Shown: positions 18,175 through 25,957, numbered from the stretch's first letter. The stretch: DNA of 38,117 bases from CAYVKM01 sp964452045 (GCA_964452045.1 CAYVKM010000029.1:1-38117); one strand, 5' to 3'. The notes: generated from the letters alone by a model not told the origin. Made by a program: numbers and translations.

Positions 18175-18948
18175 TCAAATATTTCTCTCTTCCGGTCCAT
18201 CATATTCAGCCTGGGAGAAATCAATCCGGCGCATCGGTTTGTAGCGGGTTTTCTCTTCGTAAATATGTGCCAGCATGCCTGGCAGTCGGGCGGTAATGAA
18301 AAAGAAATTGGCCAGTTCCGCGGGAATGCTGATTTCGCACAACACTGCGGCAATGGCCCCGTCCACATTGATCGGTAGGTCTTTCCCGGTTTCCTCCTGT
18401 AACGCCTTCTGGATGGATTTGCTCATTTCGATATACTTTCCGGAGATGCCATATTCCTGGGCCAGTTTGAACAATTTGGCAGTCCGGGGATCATTGGTGT
18501 GGATGCGGTGGCCATAACCCATAATTTTCTTCTTTTTTTCCAGGGAATCTTTCACCACCCGTCTGGCCGCGTCCATGACGTTTATCTTTTCATCTCGAAC
18601 CAGGCTCACCCCTGACTCCAGCGTGCCCATGCCTTGTTCAATTGCCCCACCATGGAATTGATTTATCGCTAATATCCCCGAAGCAAGCGCGGCATTCAAA
18701 GGAGCCCCGGTGGAGGCTACGGTCACCGCCGCCTGACAGGAAGGTGGAGTGACTCCGTGATCTACGCTGGATACCAGGATGGCGTCCAGCATTTTTCCAA
18801 CATTTTTGGTGGGAATCTCCCCTTTGATGAGCAGGTATATGATCTGGGGATAGGAGAGTTTCCCCATGAGTTGATCCAGTTTGTAACCCCTTACCACAAT
18901 TTTATTCGGTTCGATTTTGGTGATGGCCGTTTTCCATGGTTCGCTCAT
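18175..18948 (-). CDS. ccl: Citryl-CoA lyase
   Basis: This 257-residue protein belongs to the citrate synthase superfamily, in the short form that corresponds to the C-terminal lyase domain of ATP-citrate lyase. Catalytic positions are visible: NQFHGGA (H99), GYGHRIH (H147) followed by DPRTAKL, and INVDGAIAAVL (D196). The NVDGxIA motif distinguishes it from citrate synthase, which has NVDFYS or similar. It should split citryl-CoA into acetyl-CoA and oxaloacetate. The upstream neighbours encode alpha and beta citryl-CoA synthetase-like subunits, so the three would perform two-step citrate cleavage. The start is ATG 18948, with AAGGAG seven bases upstream. A longer GTG-initiated frame (18981) reaches into the repeat flanking the GxxExxY gene and is rejected. 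Confidence 0.85.
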   Translation of the reverse strand: MSEPWKTAITKIEPNKIVVRGYKLDQLMGKLSYPQIIYLLIKGEIPTKNVGKMLDAILVSSVDHGVTPPSCQAAVTVASTGAPLNAALASGILAINQFHGGAIEQGMGTLESGVSLVRDEKINVMDAARRVVKDSLEKKKKIMGYGHRIHTNDPRTAKLFKLAQEYGISGKYIEMSKSIQKALQEETGKDLPINVDGAIAAVLCEISIPAELANFFFITARLPGMLAHIYEEKTRYKPMRRIDFSQAEYDGPEERNI

Positions 18949-18976
18949 GTTTATGCTCCTTTTTATTTTTTCATTT

Positions 18977-19003
18977 GCCACAGAGGTACAGAGGACACAG
19001 AGG
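18977..19003 (+). repeat. Left inverted repeat array of the GxxExxY cassette
   Basis: GCCACAGAGGTACAG (18977-18991) matches the reverse complement of 19388-19402 at 14 of 15 positions. ACAGAGG occurs three times here, at 18980, 18988 and 18997. It lies between the GxxExxY stop and the ribosome binding site of citryl-CoA lyase. Confidence 0.7.
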
Positions 19004-19007
19004 TTTA

Positions 19008-19388
19008 CTAAAGAATAAATCTTTTTATTCCATTTTTTAATAATCTTGAGTTAAAGTTAATAAGTAATCCGAGTTTGTATTTGCCAAGTTTCATATAACT
19101 TAATAATTGTGCCTCGAAAATCGGATCATATCGTTCAACACTTTTTAGTTTTAATACGACAGAATCGTCTACAACTAAATCTACTCTAAAATTGCCAATG
19201 GGTTTATTTTTGTAAATAACAGATAAAGATTTTTGCCGTTCATAGGCAAGACCGATACTATCAAATTCAATGCATAAAGCAGACTCATAGATCGATTCTA
19301 ATAGGCCGGGTCCAAGCTCCCGATGTATTTCAATCGCACAGCCAATTATTTTTTTGGTTATTTTATTAAGCTCTTTTTCTGTTTTCAC
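19008..19388 (-). CDS. GxxExxY protein (PD-(D/E)XK nuclease-like family)
   Basis: This 126-residue protein carries the defining motif GPGLLESIYE (G-xx-E-xxx-Y region near residues 27-36), then RQKSLSVIYK, FRVDLVVDDSVVLKLKSV and LLSYMKLGKYKLGLLINF. The D-V-x-L-K spacing resembles a PD-(D/E)XK fold (the K of 'ELK' is here 'KLK'), but no activity is established for the family. The start is GTG, and the AGAGG that would serve as its ribosome binding site lies inside the right flanking repeat. The gene separates the citryl-CoA synthetase alpha gene from citryl-CoA lyase, has no metabolic link to them and is flanked by inverted repeats, so it looks inserted. Confidence 0.85.
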   Translation of the reverse strand: MKTEKELNKITKKIIGCAIEIHRELGPGLLESIYESALCIEFDSIGLAYERQKSLSVIYKNKPIGNFRVDLVVDDSVVLKLKSVERYDPIFEAQLLSYMKLGKYKLGLLINFNSRLLKNGIKRFIL

Positions 19389-19402
19389 TGTGCCTCTGTG
19401 GC
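19388..19402 (-). repeat. Right inverted repeat of the GxxExxY cassette
   Basis: CTGTGCCTCTGTGGC; its reverse complement GCCACAGAGGCACAG differs at one base from the left copy at 18977-18991. It overlaps the first base of the GTG start codon of the GxxExxY gene. Confidence 0.7.
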
Positions 19403-19411
19403 TATGTTAAT

Positions 19412-20314
19412 CTAATTAAGTGAATTCAGAACCTGGAGGGTAACCCGGGGGATATCCTGAAATTCTTCCACCACCTGAGCACCGGCCTCCTTTAACTGTT
19501 CCACCTTCCCTTCATAGGTACCCCGGTTTCCTTCGATAATGGCTCCGGCATGGGAGAATCGTGTCCCCTTTTGGGCGGCACGACCGCCGATATAAGCGAC
19601 CACCGGTTTGGTTACCGTACCATTCCTGATGAGCTCGGCCACGGTTTCCTCCTGGGATGTTCCGATTTCACCAAACATAACGATGACTTTAGTCTCCGGA
19701 TCCTCTTGAAATTTCTTAATCACCTCCGGATGGGGCAATCCCACAATGGCATCCCCGCCCACGTGAATGATGGTGCTCAGACCGATTCCCTGCTTGCTGA
19801 GGTAATAGGCCAGGGAGGAAGTCATTCCCCCTGAGCGCGAAGTGACTCCCACCGGTCCCGGTTTGAACCATTCCCGGGCGGATTTAGCTCTGCCACCCAT
19901 CATTCCCAGCACTGCCTTACCCGGACTTAACAAGCCGAGGGTATTGGGACCGACGAATGCCGCCCCCAATTTTCTGGCATAATAATGGATTTCCAGCACA
20001 TCGTAAATCGGTACCCGGTCCGGCACCAGAACGGCCAGTTTGATGCCGGCATCAAAAGCTTCTAGTGCGGCGTTTTTAACCAGCGGTGCCGGCACAAAAA
20101 TAACCGAGACATCGATCTCTCCCAATTTTTCCACTGCCTCCTGCACGGTATCGTATACTGGTAGGCGATGAACTTCCTGTCCACCCCGTCCGGGAGTGAC
20201 ACCGCCCAGAATTTTGGTGCCGTAATCCATCATAAGTTTAGCCCGGGCCATCCCTTCCCGTCCGGTAATGCCCTGAACGATCACCCTTTTTTGTTCGTCA
20301 ATTAAAATAGACAT
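19412..20314 (-). CDS. ccsB: Citryl-CoA synthetase small subunit-like protein (SucD family)
   Basis: This 300-residue protein is homologous to succinyl-CoA synthetase alpha. It has a Rossmann CoA-binding domain (VIVQGITGREGMARAKLM, 11-28), PGRGGQE, FVGPNTLGLLSPGK, SRSGGMT and the phosphohistidine motif FSHAGAI (H255), with E216 (MFGEIG) as its usual partner. It should form a complex with the beta subunit and make citryl-CoA from citrate, CoA and ATP. Citrate rather than succinate is inferred from the linked citryl-CoA lyase gene; succinyl-CoA synthetase remains the alternative. The ATG has AGGA nine bases upstream. The beta subunit gene lies upstream across a 329-bp spacer full of inverted short repeats. 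Confidence 0.78.
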   Translation of the reverse strand: MSILIDEQKRVIVQGITGREGMARAKLMMDYGTKILGGVTPGRGGQEVHRLPVYDTVQEAVEKLGEIDVSVIFVPAPLVKNAALEAFDAGIKLAVLVPDRVPIYDVLEIHYYARKLGAAFVGPNTLGLLSPGKAVLGMMGGRAKSAREWFKPGPVGVTSRSGGMTSSLAYYLSKQGIGLSTIIHVGGDAIVGLPHPEVIKKFQEDPETKVIVMFGEIGTSQEETVAELIRNGTVTKPVVAYIGGRAAQKGTRFSHAGAIIEGNRGTYEGKVEQLKEAGAQVVEEFQDIPRVTLQVLNSLN

Positions 20315-20373
20315 GTATGGATTCCTGAATTTGTAATATTAAAGTATTATCTTAGACTAATTTAATTATGCAT

Positions 20374-20439
20374 GTCATTATTGAGTCATTTAATTTATGG
20401 TCATCTTTCGTCATTCATAGTCATTTGTAGTCATTAGAA
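20374..20439 (+). repeat. Left GTCATT array
   Basis: GTCAT(T/C) starts at 20374, 20385, 20400, 20410, 20420 and 20430. The last four are spaced exactly 10 bp apart. The array is the approximate inverse of the one at 20568-20622. Confidence 0.7.
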
Positions 20440-20567
20440 GTTGTTTTTTTGCCCTCCAATTCCACCGTTCACAAAATAATACAGAACCTAAATTTTATTA
20501 CATTTTTTCAGCCGTGTTACTTGCGGGTCGTTTGACCACATTTTACATTTTTCCCGTTAATAACAAC

Positions 20568-20622
20568 TATGACCATAAATGACAATTATTGACTATGTGT
20601 ATCTATAATGACTACCAATGAC
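20568..20622 (-). repeat. Right (inverted) AATGAC array
   Basis: TATGAC, AATGAC, ATTGAC, AATGAC and AATGAC begin at 20568, 20578, 20588, 20607 and 20617, i.e. steps of 10, 10, 19 and 10 bp. Read on the other strand these are the same GTCATT-type units as the left array. Confidence 0.7.
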
Positions 20623-20643
20623 TTTTACCCTCTTCAATTTACT

Positions 20644-22182
20644 CTAGTTCGCCTCCCTGTATTCCTTCAGTCCCTTAATCGGCAAATCCATATATCCGCC
20701 TTTGTTGCCATGGAAATAACATTCCACCTCACAAGCCAGACATTCGGTGCATTTCCCCTTTTTGGCTTCCTCGGGAGTAATATTCAGAACCGGTTTGCCA
20801 TCTTCAATTTTCAGAATTTGGGGAACACATTTTGAAACGCATATCTTGCTCACGCATTTCAGGCAGAGTTCATGATCGTAGGTCACCTTCCCGGTAATGG
20901 TCTGAAAGCTGTATAAATTTTTTGAAGTTTTGGGCTTCTCCGGTTTTGGTACTGATTTAATTTTTGCTTCCTTTACTAATTTATCAAAACGCTCCGCACA
21001 GAATTCAACCGAATCATCCTTCATGTATCCTTCCACCGGAGCAGGCAAATCCCGGGTATATTGGGTCAGAATTTCCACCGCCAGATCCTCGGAATTCCCG
21101 CCCAGACGAATGACCACCGGAATCCGGACCCATTCTTCCCGCAGCGCTTTCACCAGACCCCGGGCGGAGTGAAACTGTTCCTGAGAGGCGACCCCGGAAC
21201 CGGAACCGAAATATCCAATAATATTTTTCTGGGACAGAATGATTTTCGCCGCCCGGTAAACTTTTGAGGCGGGAGGATTGCCGGAGGTGTCACAGAAATT
21301 GGCAATTTTGTAACCTTTCCGCTGGACCGCATCCATGCTCATCATCGAACCACCGCCACCGGCGCCGTGGAATCCTACGTAATGATCCTTGGGACTAAAT
21401 CCCTGTGCCATCTGGATAAAATAGAAGGTGCCCCGGTAATCGTTCTTTTCCACTTCATAGGCAATCTTATCCAGTTCACTGGGTGGGCGATTCAATTCCC
21501 GGGCGATTTCAATGCCCAACTCGGGATGACGGTAGACGGCGTAATCGTCCACGGTGATCCGGCAATCCGCTGCCAGAAATTTTCCCTCGCTGGTTTTGAC
21601 GATGGGATTGATCTCGGCAGACCGGGCATCATTTTTCCGGGCTGTCTCCCACAAAAGGATTAGCATATCTGCCAGTTGCATCTGGTCTTTTCCAGAAATA
21701 CCCACTTTACGGAGCAGGTTACGGGCCTGATAGTCCTTGAATCCATTCACCACATCGATAGTGTGAAAGGCCACTTTATCGGGATGTTCCTTGACGATTT
21801 CCTCCACCCCGGTTCCGCCTATGGCACTGAAAATGAGCACTGGCGCCGCTTCACTGTCACTGATGATCAGGCTGGCAAAGTATTCGGTTTCAATTTGGAT
21901 TTTTTTCTCCACCAGCACTTTGTCGATGATAAAATTGCTGACCTCTTTTCCGAATAGTTCTTTCGATTTTTTTTCTGCCTCGTCTGCAGTGGCAGCAAAT
22001 TGAATGAGGCCTTTGCTGAAACGACCTGTTGTCCAGGCCTGAGCTTTAATCACCACCTCACCGCCAATTGTGGAGGCAATTTTCTTCACCTCCCCGGGAT
22101 CAGAAGCAACTTCCCCTTCCGGGATTTTAATCCCTTCTTTGGCCAGTAATTGCTTTCCCTGATATTCGTGTATGCGTGCCAT
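20644..22182 (-). CDS. ccsA: Citryl-CoA synthetase large subunit-like protein (SucC family) with C-terminal 2[4Fe-4S] ferredoxin-like domain
   Basis: This 512-residue protein has an ATP-grasp domain (about 1-220; HEYQGKQLLAKEGI, VIKAQAWTTGRF, SAEINPIV) and a CoA-ligase domain (about 245-405; GAGGGGSMMSMDAVQ, GNPPASKVYRAAKIILS, RLGGNSEDLA). A Lys/Pro-rich linker (405-425) leads to a ~85-residue ferredoxin-like domain. Its cysteines are C440-x2-C443-x4-C448-x3-C452 and C478-x2-C481-x2-C484-x3-C488, enough for two [4Fe-4S] clusters. Ordinary SucC and, to my knowledge, citryl-CoA synthetase large subunits lack this. With the alpha subunit it should activate citrate with ATP and CoA; citrate specificity is inferred from the neighbouring lyase. 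AGGAG lies five bases before the ATG. It is the first gene of the operon. Confidence 0.78.
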   Translation of the reverse strand: MARIHEYQGKQLLAKEGIKIPEGEVASDPGEVKKIASTIGGEVVIKAQAWTTGRFSKGLIQFAATADEAEKKSKELFGKEVSNFIIDKVLVEKKIQIETEYFASLIISDSEAAPVLIFSAIGGTGVEEIVKEHPDKVAFHTIDVVNGFKDYQARNLLRKVGISGKDQMQLADMLILLWETARKNDARSAEINPIVKTSEGKFLAADCRITVDDYAVYRHPELGIEIARELNRPPSELDKIAYEVEKNDYRGTFYFIQMAQGFSPKDHYVGFHGAGGGGSMMSMDAVQRKGYKIANFCDTSGNPPASKVYRAAKIILSQKNIIGYFGSGSGVASQEQFHSARGLVKALREEWVRIPVVIRLGGNSEDLAVEILTQYTRDLPAPVEGYMKDDSVEFCAERFDKLVKEAKIKSVPKPEKPKTSKNLYSFQTITGKVTYDHELCLKCVSKICVSKCVPQILKIEDGKPVLNITPEEAKKGKCTECLACEVECYFHGNKGGYMDLPIKGLKEYREAN

Positions 22183-22443
22183 TAAGACTCCTGCTTCTTT
22201 TGTTCTTCAAATTCCCCGGTTCGGGGTATAATCCGGTATGAGTACAAAAATGCCGGGCAGAAAATTATTAATTTAGCAAGGGCAGGGGCAATGGAAATAT
22301 AATTTTTACAGGCTGATATTTATCCGGCTCTCTTTAAAAATAAAACTTTTCCAGCAATTTTTATTGTGACATTCATTTCATGCTTGCAATGATAGAGAAA
22401 TTTATTTAATTAATTTGCTTCAAAATTGAGGATAATTGAGGAT
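22183..22443. other. Divergent intergenic region upstream of the citrate-cleavage operon and lipoate ligase
   Basis: It should contain the promoters of both divergent genes. A small hairpin, CCCCGgttCGGGG, lies at about 22214-22226, inside the probable leader of the beta subunit gene. No convincing -35/-10 pair with correct spacing was found on either strand. Confidence 0.4.
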
Positions 22444-23442
22444 ATGAATAATACACTGTTTATAGATAACCGCGGGAATACCGATCCCCGTATCAATCTT
22501 GCCCTGGAGGAGTATGCCCTGCGCAATCTGGATATTTCGCAAGATTATATTCTGTTTTATATCAACCGCCCTTCGGTGATTATTGGGCGACATCAAAATA
22601 CCATGGAAGAGATTAATTATGAATTTATCCGCGAAAACGGGGTTATCGTGGTACGCCGAATCTCCGGGGGTGGTGCAGTATATCATGATCTGGGAAATCT
22701 CAATTTCAGTTTTATCACCAGTTACGATCGGTCGAAATTCAATAATTACGAGAAGTTTAACCGGCCCATTATTGAAGCGCTTAAATCGCTGGGTGTCCGG
22801 GCAGAGCTTACCGGCAGGAATGATATCGTGGTTGGCGAGCGAAAAATTTCCGGGAACGCCCAGTTTACCTCCAAAAACCGTATGTTCAGCCACGGGACGT
22901 TATTATTCGATTCGGATCTGGATAAGGTGGTCCAGGCATTGAAGGTGAAAGCGGGTAAGATCGAATCCAAGGGAATTAAGTCTGTCCGCAGCCGGGTGGC
23001 CAACATTCCTGAGTTTCTGAATCATGGAATGGATATAAACCGGTTTAAGGAATATCTGTTGAAATATCTTTTTACCGGTTCGGAGGAGACACCGGTTTAT
23101 CAATTCAGCGAATCGGAATGGAAAAAAATCAACCAGTTGGCCAAGGAAAAATATTTCCAGTGGGATTGGAATTTTGGGGAATCGCCTCAATTTAATGTGA
23201 AGAATACACACCGATTTTCCTTTGGCGAAATTGATGTCCGGATTCTGGTGGAAAAAGGACATATCAGCAATATTAAATTTTATGGGGATTTTTTTGCCCG
23301 GGCGGAAATTGATGAACTGCAAAAACTGCTCATCAGTCAGCCTTATGACCGGGATAGGATAGCGGAATCGCTGCAAGGGGTGGATTTAGCCGTCTATTTC
23401 GGAGACATCCAGCTAAAGGAGTTTTTGGATCTGCTGTTCTAG
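22444..23442 (+). CDS. lplA: Lipoate-protein ligase A
   Basis: This 332-residue cytoplasmic enzyme attaches lipoate, via lipoyl-AMP, to lipoyl domains of 2-oxoacid dehydrogenases and GcvH. Signatures are RRISGGGAVYHD (71-82), GNLNFSF, GRNDIV, KISGNAQ with the lipoyl-AMP lysine K134, HGTLLF (H150) and SVRSRVANI. A C-terminal accessory domain (about 240-332) is present, as in the full LplA form. ATG 22444 is chosen because relatives begin with LFIDNRxNTDPRINLALEEY just after the Met. The upstream TTG at 22426 would add six residues; GAGG motifs lie 12 and 2 bases before the ATG, neither ideal. Confidence 0.92.
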   Translation: MNNTLFIDNRGNTDPRINLALEEYALRNLDISQDYILFYINRPSVIIGRHQNTMEEINYEFIRENGVIVVRRISGGGAVYHDLGNLNFSFITSYDRSKFNNYEKFNRPIIEALKSLGVRAELTGRNDIVVGERKISGNAQFTSKNRMFSHGTLLFDSDLDKVVQALKVKAGKIESKGIKSVRSRVANIPEFLNHGMDINRFKEYLLKYLFTGSEETPVYQFSESEWKKINQLAKEKYFQWDWNFGESPQFNVKNTHRFSFGEIDVRILVEKGHISNIKFYGDFFARAEIDELQKLLISQPYDRDRIAESLQGVDLAVYFGDIQLKEFLDLLF

Positions 23443-23685
23443 CTAGTTTTTCCCTCGTTGGGCTAGTCTCGATATATGCAGATTTCCTGCTGCAGGCAGG
23501 CTGAAATGATAATAACCAGTAATCGCGATCCCGCAGCTGCGGGAGAGTGTGGCAATCTCCATCCGGTTCAAACTAATTTATCCTTCCATGGGTTATTCAC
23601 CCACATGGAGATTACTTCTCCTTCCATGGCTCGCAAAGACGGGAGTAATTTGTTGATTCAATTGAAAAATGATTCGTCTATAAAA
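23443..23685. repeat. Repeat-rich spacer with inverted elements
   Basis: It contains a perfect 14-bp palindrome CCCGCAGCTGCGGG (23530-23543), and AATCTCCAT (23554-23562) inverted as ATGGAGATT (23605-23613). Within the latter pair an inner CCATGGGT...ACCCACATGG can also fold. The right end, GGCTCGCAAAGAC (about 23628-23640), is the reverse complement of GTCTTTGCGAGCC at 34087-34099, so the element is dispersed in this genome. The spacer separates converging genes (lipoate ligase and radical SAM). Confidence 0.6.
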
Positions 23686-24960
23686 TCATGCTATCGGATT
23701 TATCAGGTTTTCCCGATGATACTTCAGCTCCATGTCGTTTAGCAGATCCCGGATATCCACCAGCTGCCGGGACAATTCCCGGCCGGTTTTCCACCAGTCG
23801 GTACAGATGCCGTCCCTCTCAAACTGTTCCAAAGTATCGATCGTTTTATAATCCAGTGCCGTGGGAAGTGAGTTTTCCAGCGGTGTGCCAGAAAGGGGAA
23901 GGAAATAGTGCACCTGGATTCTGGCCCGGTACTTTACCATCCATTTTTTAATCAGTTTCAGGGTGATATGGCGGTCAGTATTTATTTCGCCGGGGAAACC
24001 AAGAATAACATCGATAAGGGGTTGCAAATTCCTCTCCACCAGAAGCGAACAGGCAATCTCGATATCTTCCACCGAATGACCCCGGCGGATTTCTTTAAGC
24101 AGGCGATTGCTCCCGGTTTGCGCACCAACCGCCACTTTTTTATTGTCGCAATACCGGACAATCAAATCGACCATTTGCGCGGAAAAAGTATTCGGCCGGG
24201 TTTCGGAGGGAAATATTCCGAATTCAAGATATTCTGTCCCGTTTTGCTTGCAATAAGCCAGCACTTGTTCAATGACCGGAATATTAAGTTTTTTAGGATT
24301 GACTGCGCCATATTCGAAGGCAGACGGACAAATAAAATTAAACCGGAGATGATGTCCGCGTTTTTTTAAATGTTGATAATAAGTCCGGATGGAAGCAAAA
24401 GACCGGTGCTTTGCTTTTTGACAAGAGGTCTGGCAATAGCTGCAATTCCAGTAGCATCCACGGGTAATTTCGATGGGCGGGGAAATATTAAAGATATCGG
24501 ATATAGGCAAACTATGATCCAGGTTATTGAGTTCCGGTGCGGAAAAGATGGTTGCCATATCCGGAAGCCGCTTTTCGAGATAGTTTTGAATAAACCGCTT
24601 AAATCCGGTTTCCACCGGGCCGGCATAGGCATAATCGAAACCCATCTTCAGGCTGGATACTGGATTTCCGCTGGTATGCGGTCCGCCGGCCAACAATTTC
24701 AAATCCCGGTTTGCTGTTTTTCGAATTTGCTTTACTTCCTCAATAACTGCAGGTAAATGCGGGGTCATAAAGGAATACATCAGCAATCCGACCGGCTGCT
24801 GCTGAGCGAATTCCCGGACTCCCGGTAAATTTTGCAGAAGATGAAATTCAAAATATTGGTCCAGTTTTACAGACTCCAGTTGATTTAGGATCACAGGAAT
24901 AGTAAACCGGTTGGAATCGGTCAGGCGGATGGCAAGTTTATGTCTGTTACCACTGCTCAT
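23686..24960 (-). CDS. B12-binding domain/radical SAM protein
   Basis: This 424-residue protein has an N-terminal cobalamin-binding-like region (about 1-130, with LLMYSFMT and LLAGGPHTSGNP) and a radical SAM core. The cluster motif is EITRGCYWNCSYC (C169-x3-C173-x2-C176), with a further Cys at 180. Later motifs EFGIFPSETRP, VGAQTGSNRLL and DVILGFPGE fit the SAM barrel. It resembles the TIGR04013-type B12/SAM family, best known from archaea and some bacteria, whose reaction is unknown. The ATG overlaps the stop of the EamA gene in ATGA, implying coupled translation. That coupling hints that the transporter moves a substrate or product of the enzyme, but this is inference. Confidence 0.82.
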   Translation of the reverse strand: MSSGNRHKLAIRLTDSNRFTIPVILNQLESVKLDQYFEFHLLQNLPGVREFAQQQPVGLLMYSFMTPHLPAVIEEVKQIRKTANRDLKLLAGGPHTSGNPVSSLKMGFDYAYAGPVETGFKRFIQNYLEKRLPDMATIFSAPELNNLDHSLPISDIFNISPPIEITRGCYWNCSYCQTSCQKAKHRSFASIRTYYQHLKKRGHHLRFNFICPSAFEYGAVNPKKLNIPVIEQVLAYCKQNGTEYLEFGIFPSETRPNTFSAQMVDLIVRYCDNKKVAVGAQTGSNRLLKEIRRGHSVEDIEIACSLLVERNLQPLIDVILGFPGEINTDRHITLKLIKKWMVKYRARIQVHYFLPLSGTPLENSLPTALDYKTIDTLEQFERDGICTDWWKTGRELSRQLVDIRDLLNDMELKYHRENLINPIA

Positions 24961-25841
24961 GGTGCAGCCGGTTTGCGTAAAGGTCGGTTCATCAGGGCCA
25001 AAGCAATGCCCGGGATAATAAGTGCAGCGCCCACGTAAAACAGGCCATAAGGTTGTTCGGCAAAAAATAAATAGGCCAGGATGGAGGCAATAATCGGTTC
25101 TCCCAGAATGATAAAGTTTACTTTATATACCGGGACTTTTCGGGCCGCCCAGTTGATCAGAGAATGTCCGATCCCGGTCGGAACCAGGGCCAGCAACAGC
25201 ATCATGCCGTGCACTTGTGGTGGATATTGCCAGATTGGATATTGAAACGCCAGCACTAGAATGAAAAGGGTTATGGTTGCGCTGGCATAAACTAAAATAA
25301 GGTAGGGAATGATATCGATTTTCAGGCGCTGATGCCGGGCAATCAGCAGATAGAAGGTGACGAATAGAGCGCTGGCCAGTGCCAGCAGATCCCCGGTAAA
25401 CCTGCCATCGGACAACCGAAAATCCTGCCCGCCGATAATAACAATGCCGATCATGGTTAAAAAAGCAGCCAGAAATGCGTTCCAGGAGCCTTTCTCCTTG
25501 AGAAAGATGGGGGAGAGGATAAGGGCGAAAACCGGGTGGGTGGATTCCAGAATGAGGGAGTGCGAAATGGTGGTCATTTGGACCGAGGCGATCCAGGTAC
25601 CAAAGTGCAGGGCCAGAAATATCCCGGCAATTCCAATATACAGCTTGGTTTGTTTGTTAAAGTTTTTCAGATGAAGTTTTTTAGGATCCCTGATAAGTTG
25701 ATACCCCAGCAGCAACAAGGTACTCCAGAACATCCGGTAAAATGAGATGACCAGGGCCGGTGTATCACCGCACCAGCGGATAAAAATGGAGGCCCAGGAA
25801 ACGGCCAACAGGGCGATGATTAAACCAACGTAGGCAGGCAT
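24957..25841 (-). CDS. EamA/DMT-family transporter
   Basis: This 294-residue inner-membrane protein has about ten hydrophobic helices in two EamA repeats (about 3-135 and 148-285), the layout of drug/metabolite exporters. Typical landmarks are the early WxSIFIRWCGDTPALVISFYRM segment, LESTHPVFALILSPIFLKE at the end of repeat one, and LGEPIIASILAYLFFAEQP in repeat two. The substrate is not predictable. Its stop overlaps the radical SAM start by four bases. The ribosome binding site before the ATG is weak. Confidence 0.88.
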   Translation of the reverse strand: MPAYVGLIIALLAVSWASIFIRWCGDTPALVISFYRMFWSTLLLLGYQLIRDPKKLHLKNFNKQTKLYIGIAGIFLALHFGTWIASVQMTTISHSLILESTHPVFALILSPIFLKEKGSWNAFLAAFLTMIGIVIIGGQDFRLSDGRFTGDLLALASALFVTFYLLIARHQRLKIDIIPYLILVYASATITLFILVLAFQYPIWQYPPQVHGMMLLLALVPTGIGHSLINWAARKVPVYKVNFIILGEPIIASILAYLFFAEQPYGLFYVGAALIIPGIALALMNRPLRKPAAP

Positions 25842-25855
25842 TTATTTCCCAAAAC

Positions 25856-25884
25856 TTGACTCATATCTCTGGTATTGCTATAAT
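25856..25884 (+). promoter_or_regulatory. Consensus sigma70-type promoter
   Basis: TTGACT (25856-25861) is followed after exactly 17 bp by TATAAT (25879-25884). It would start transcription near 25891, about 65 bp before the 60-codon gene at 25958. Confidence 0.75.
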
Positions 25885-25957
25885 TGAACAGAAAATATAG
25901 GGGATATGCCGAAATAAAACAATCTGAGTTTAGGGAAATCAAATATTGGAGGAAGAT

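Larger units (their letters stand above)
20315..20643. other. Gene-free spacer with inverted GTCATT arrays inside the operon
   Basis: The 329 bp between the two synthetase subunit genes contain no credible ORF. Two arrays of short repeats in opposite orientation (listed separately) flank an AT-rich core of about 128 bp (20440-20567). The right array ends about 20 bp from the stop of the beta subunit gene. The spacing is far larger than normal for two subunits of one enzyme. Confidence 0.7.

Noticed and set aside
18120..18368. 82-codon minus-strand frame near the end of citryl-CoA lyase
   Set aside because: Out-of-frame overlap with the lyase C-terminus; no ribosome binding site.
18949..18981. 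N-terminal extension of citryl-CoA lyase from GTG 18981
   Set aside because: The GTG lies in the cassette repeat, and the internal ATG has an ideal AAGGAG; the extension is not part of the family.
18977..19003. ACAGAGG repeats considered as a CRISPR-like array
   Set aside because: Units are 7 bp with 1-2 bp between them, and there are no spacers or cas genes.
22420..22893. 157-codon minus-strand frame
   Set aside because: Complement of the lipoate ligase catalytic motifs.
23476..23742. 88-codon plus-strand frame
   Set aside because: It runs through inverted repeats and into the end of the opposite radical SAM gene; no start signal or family.
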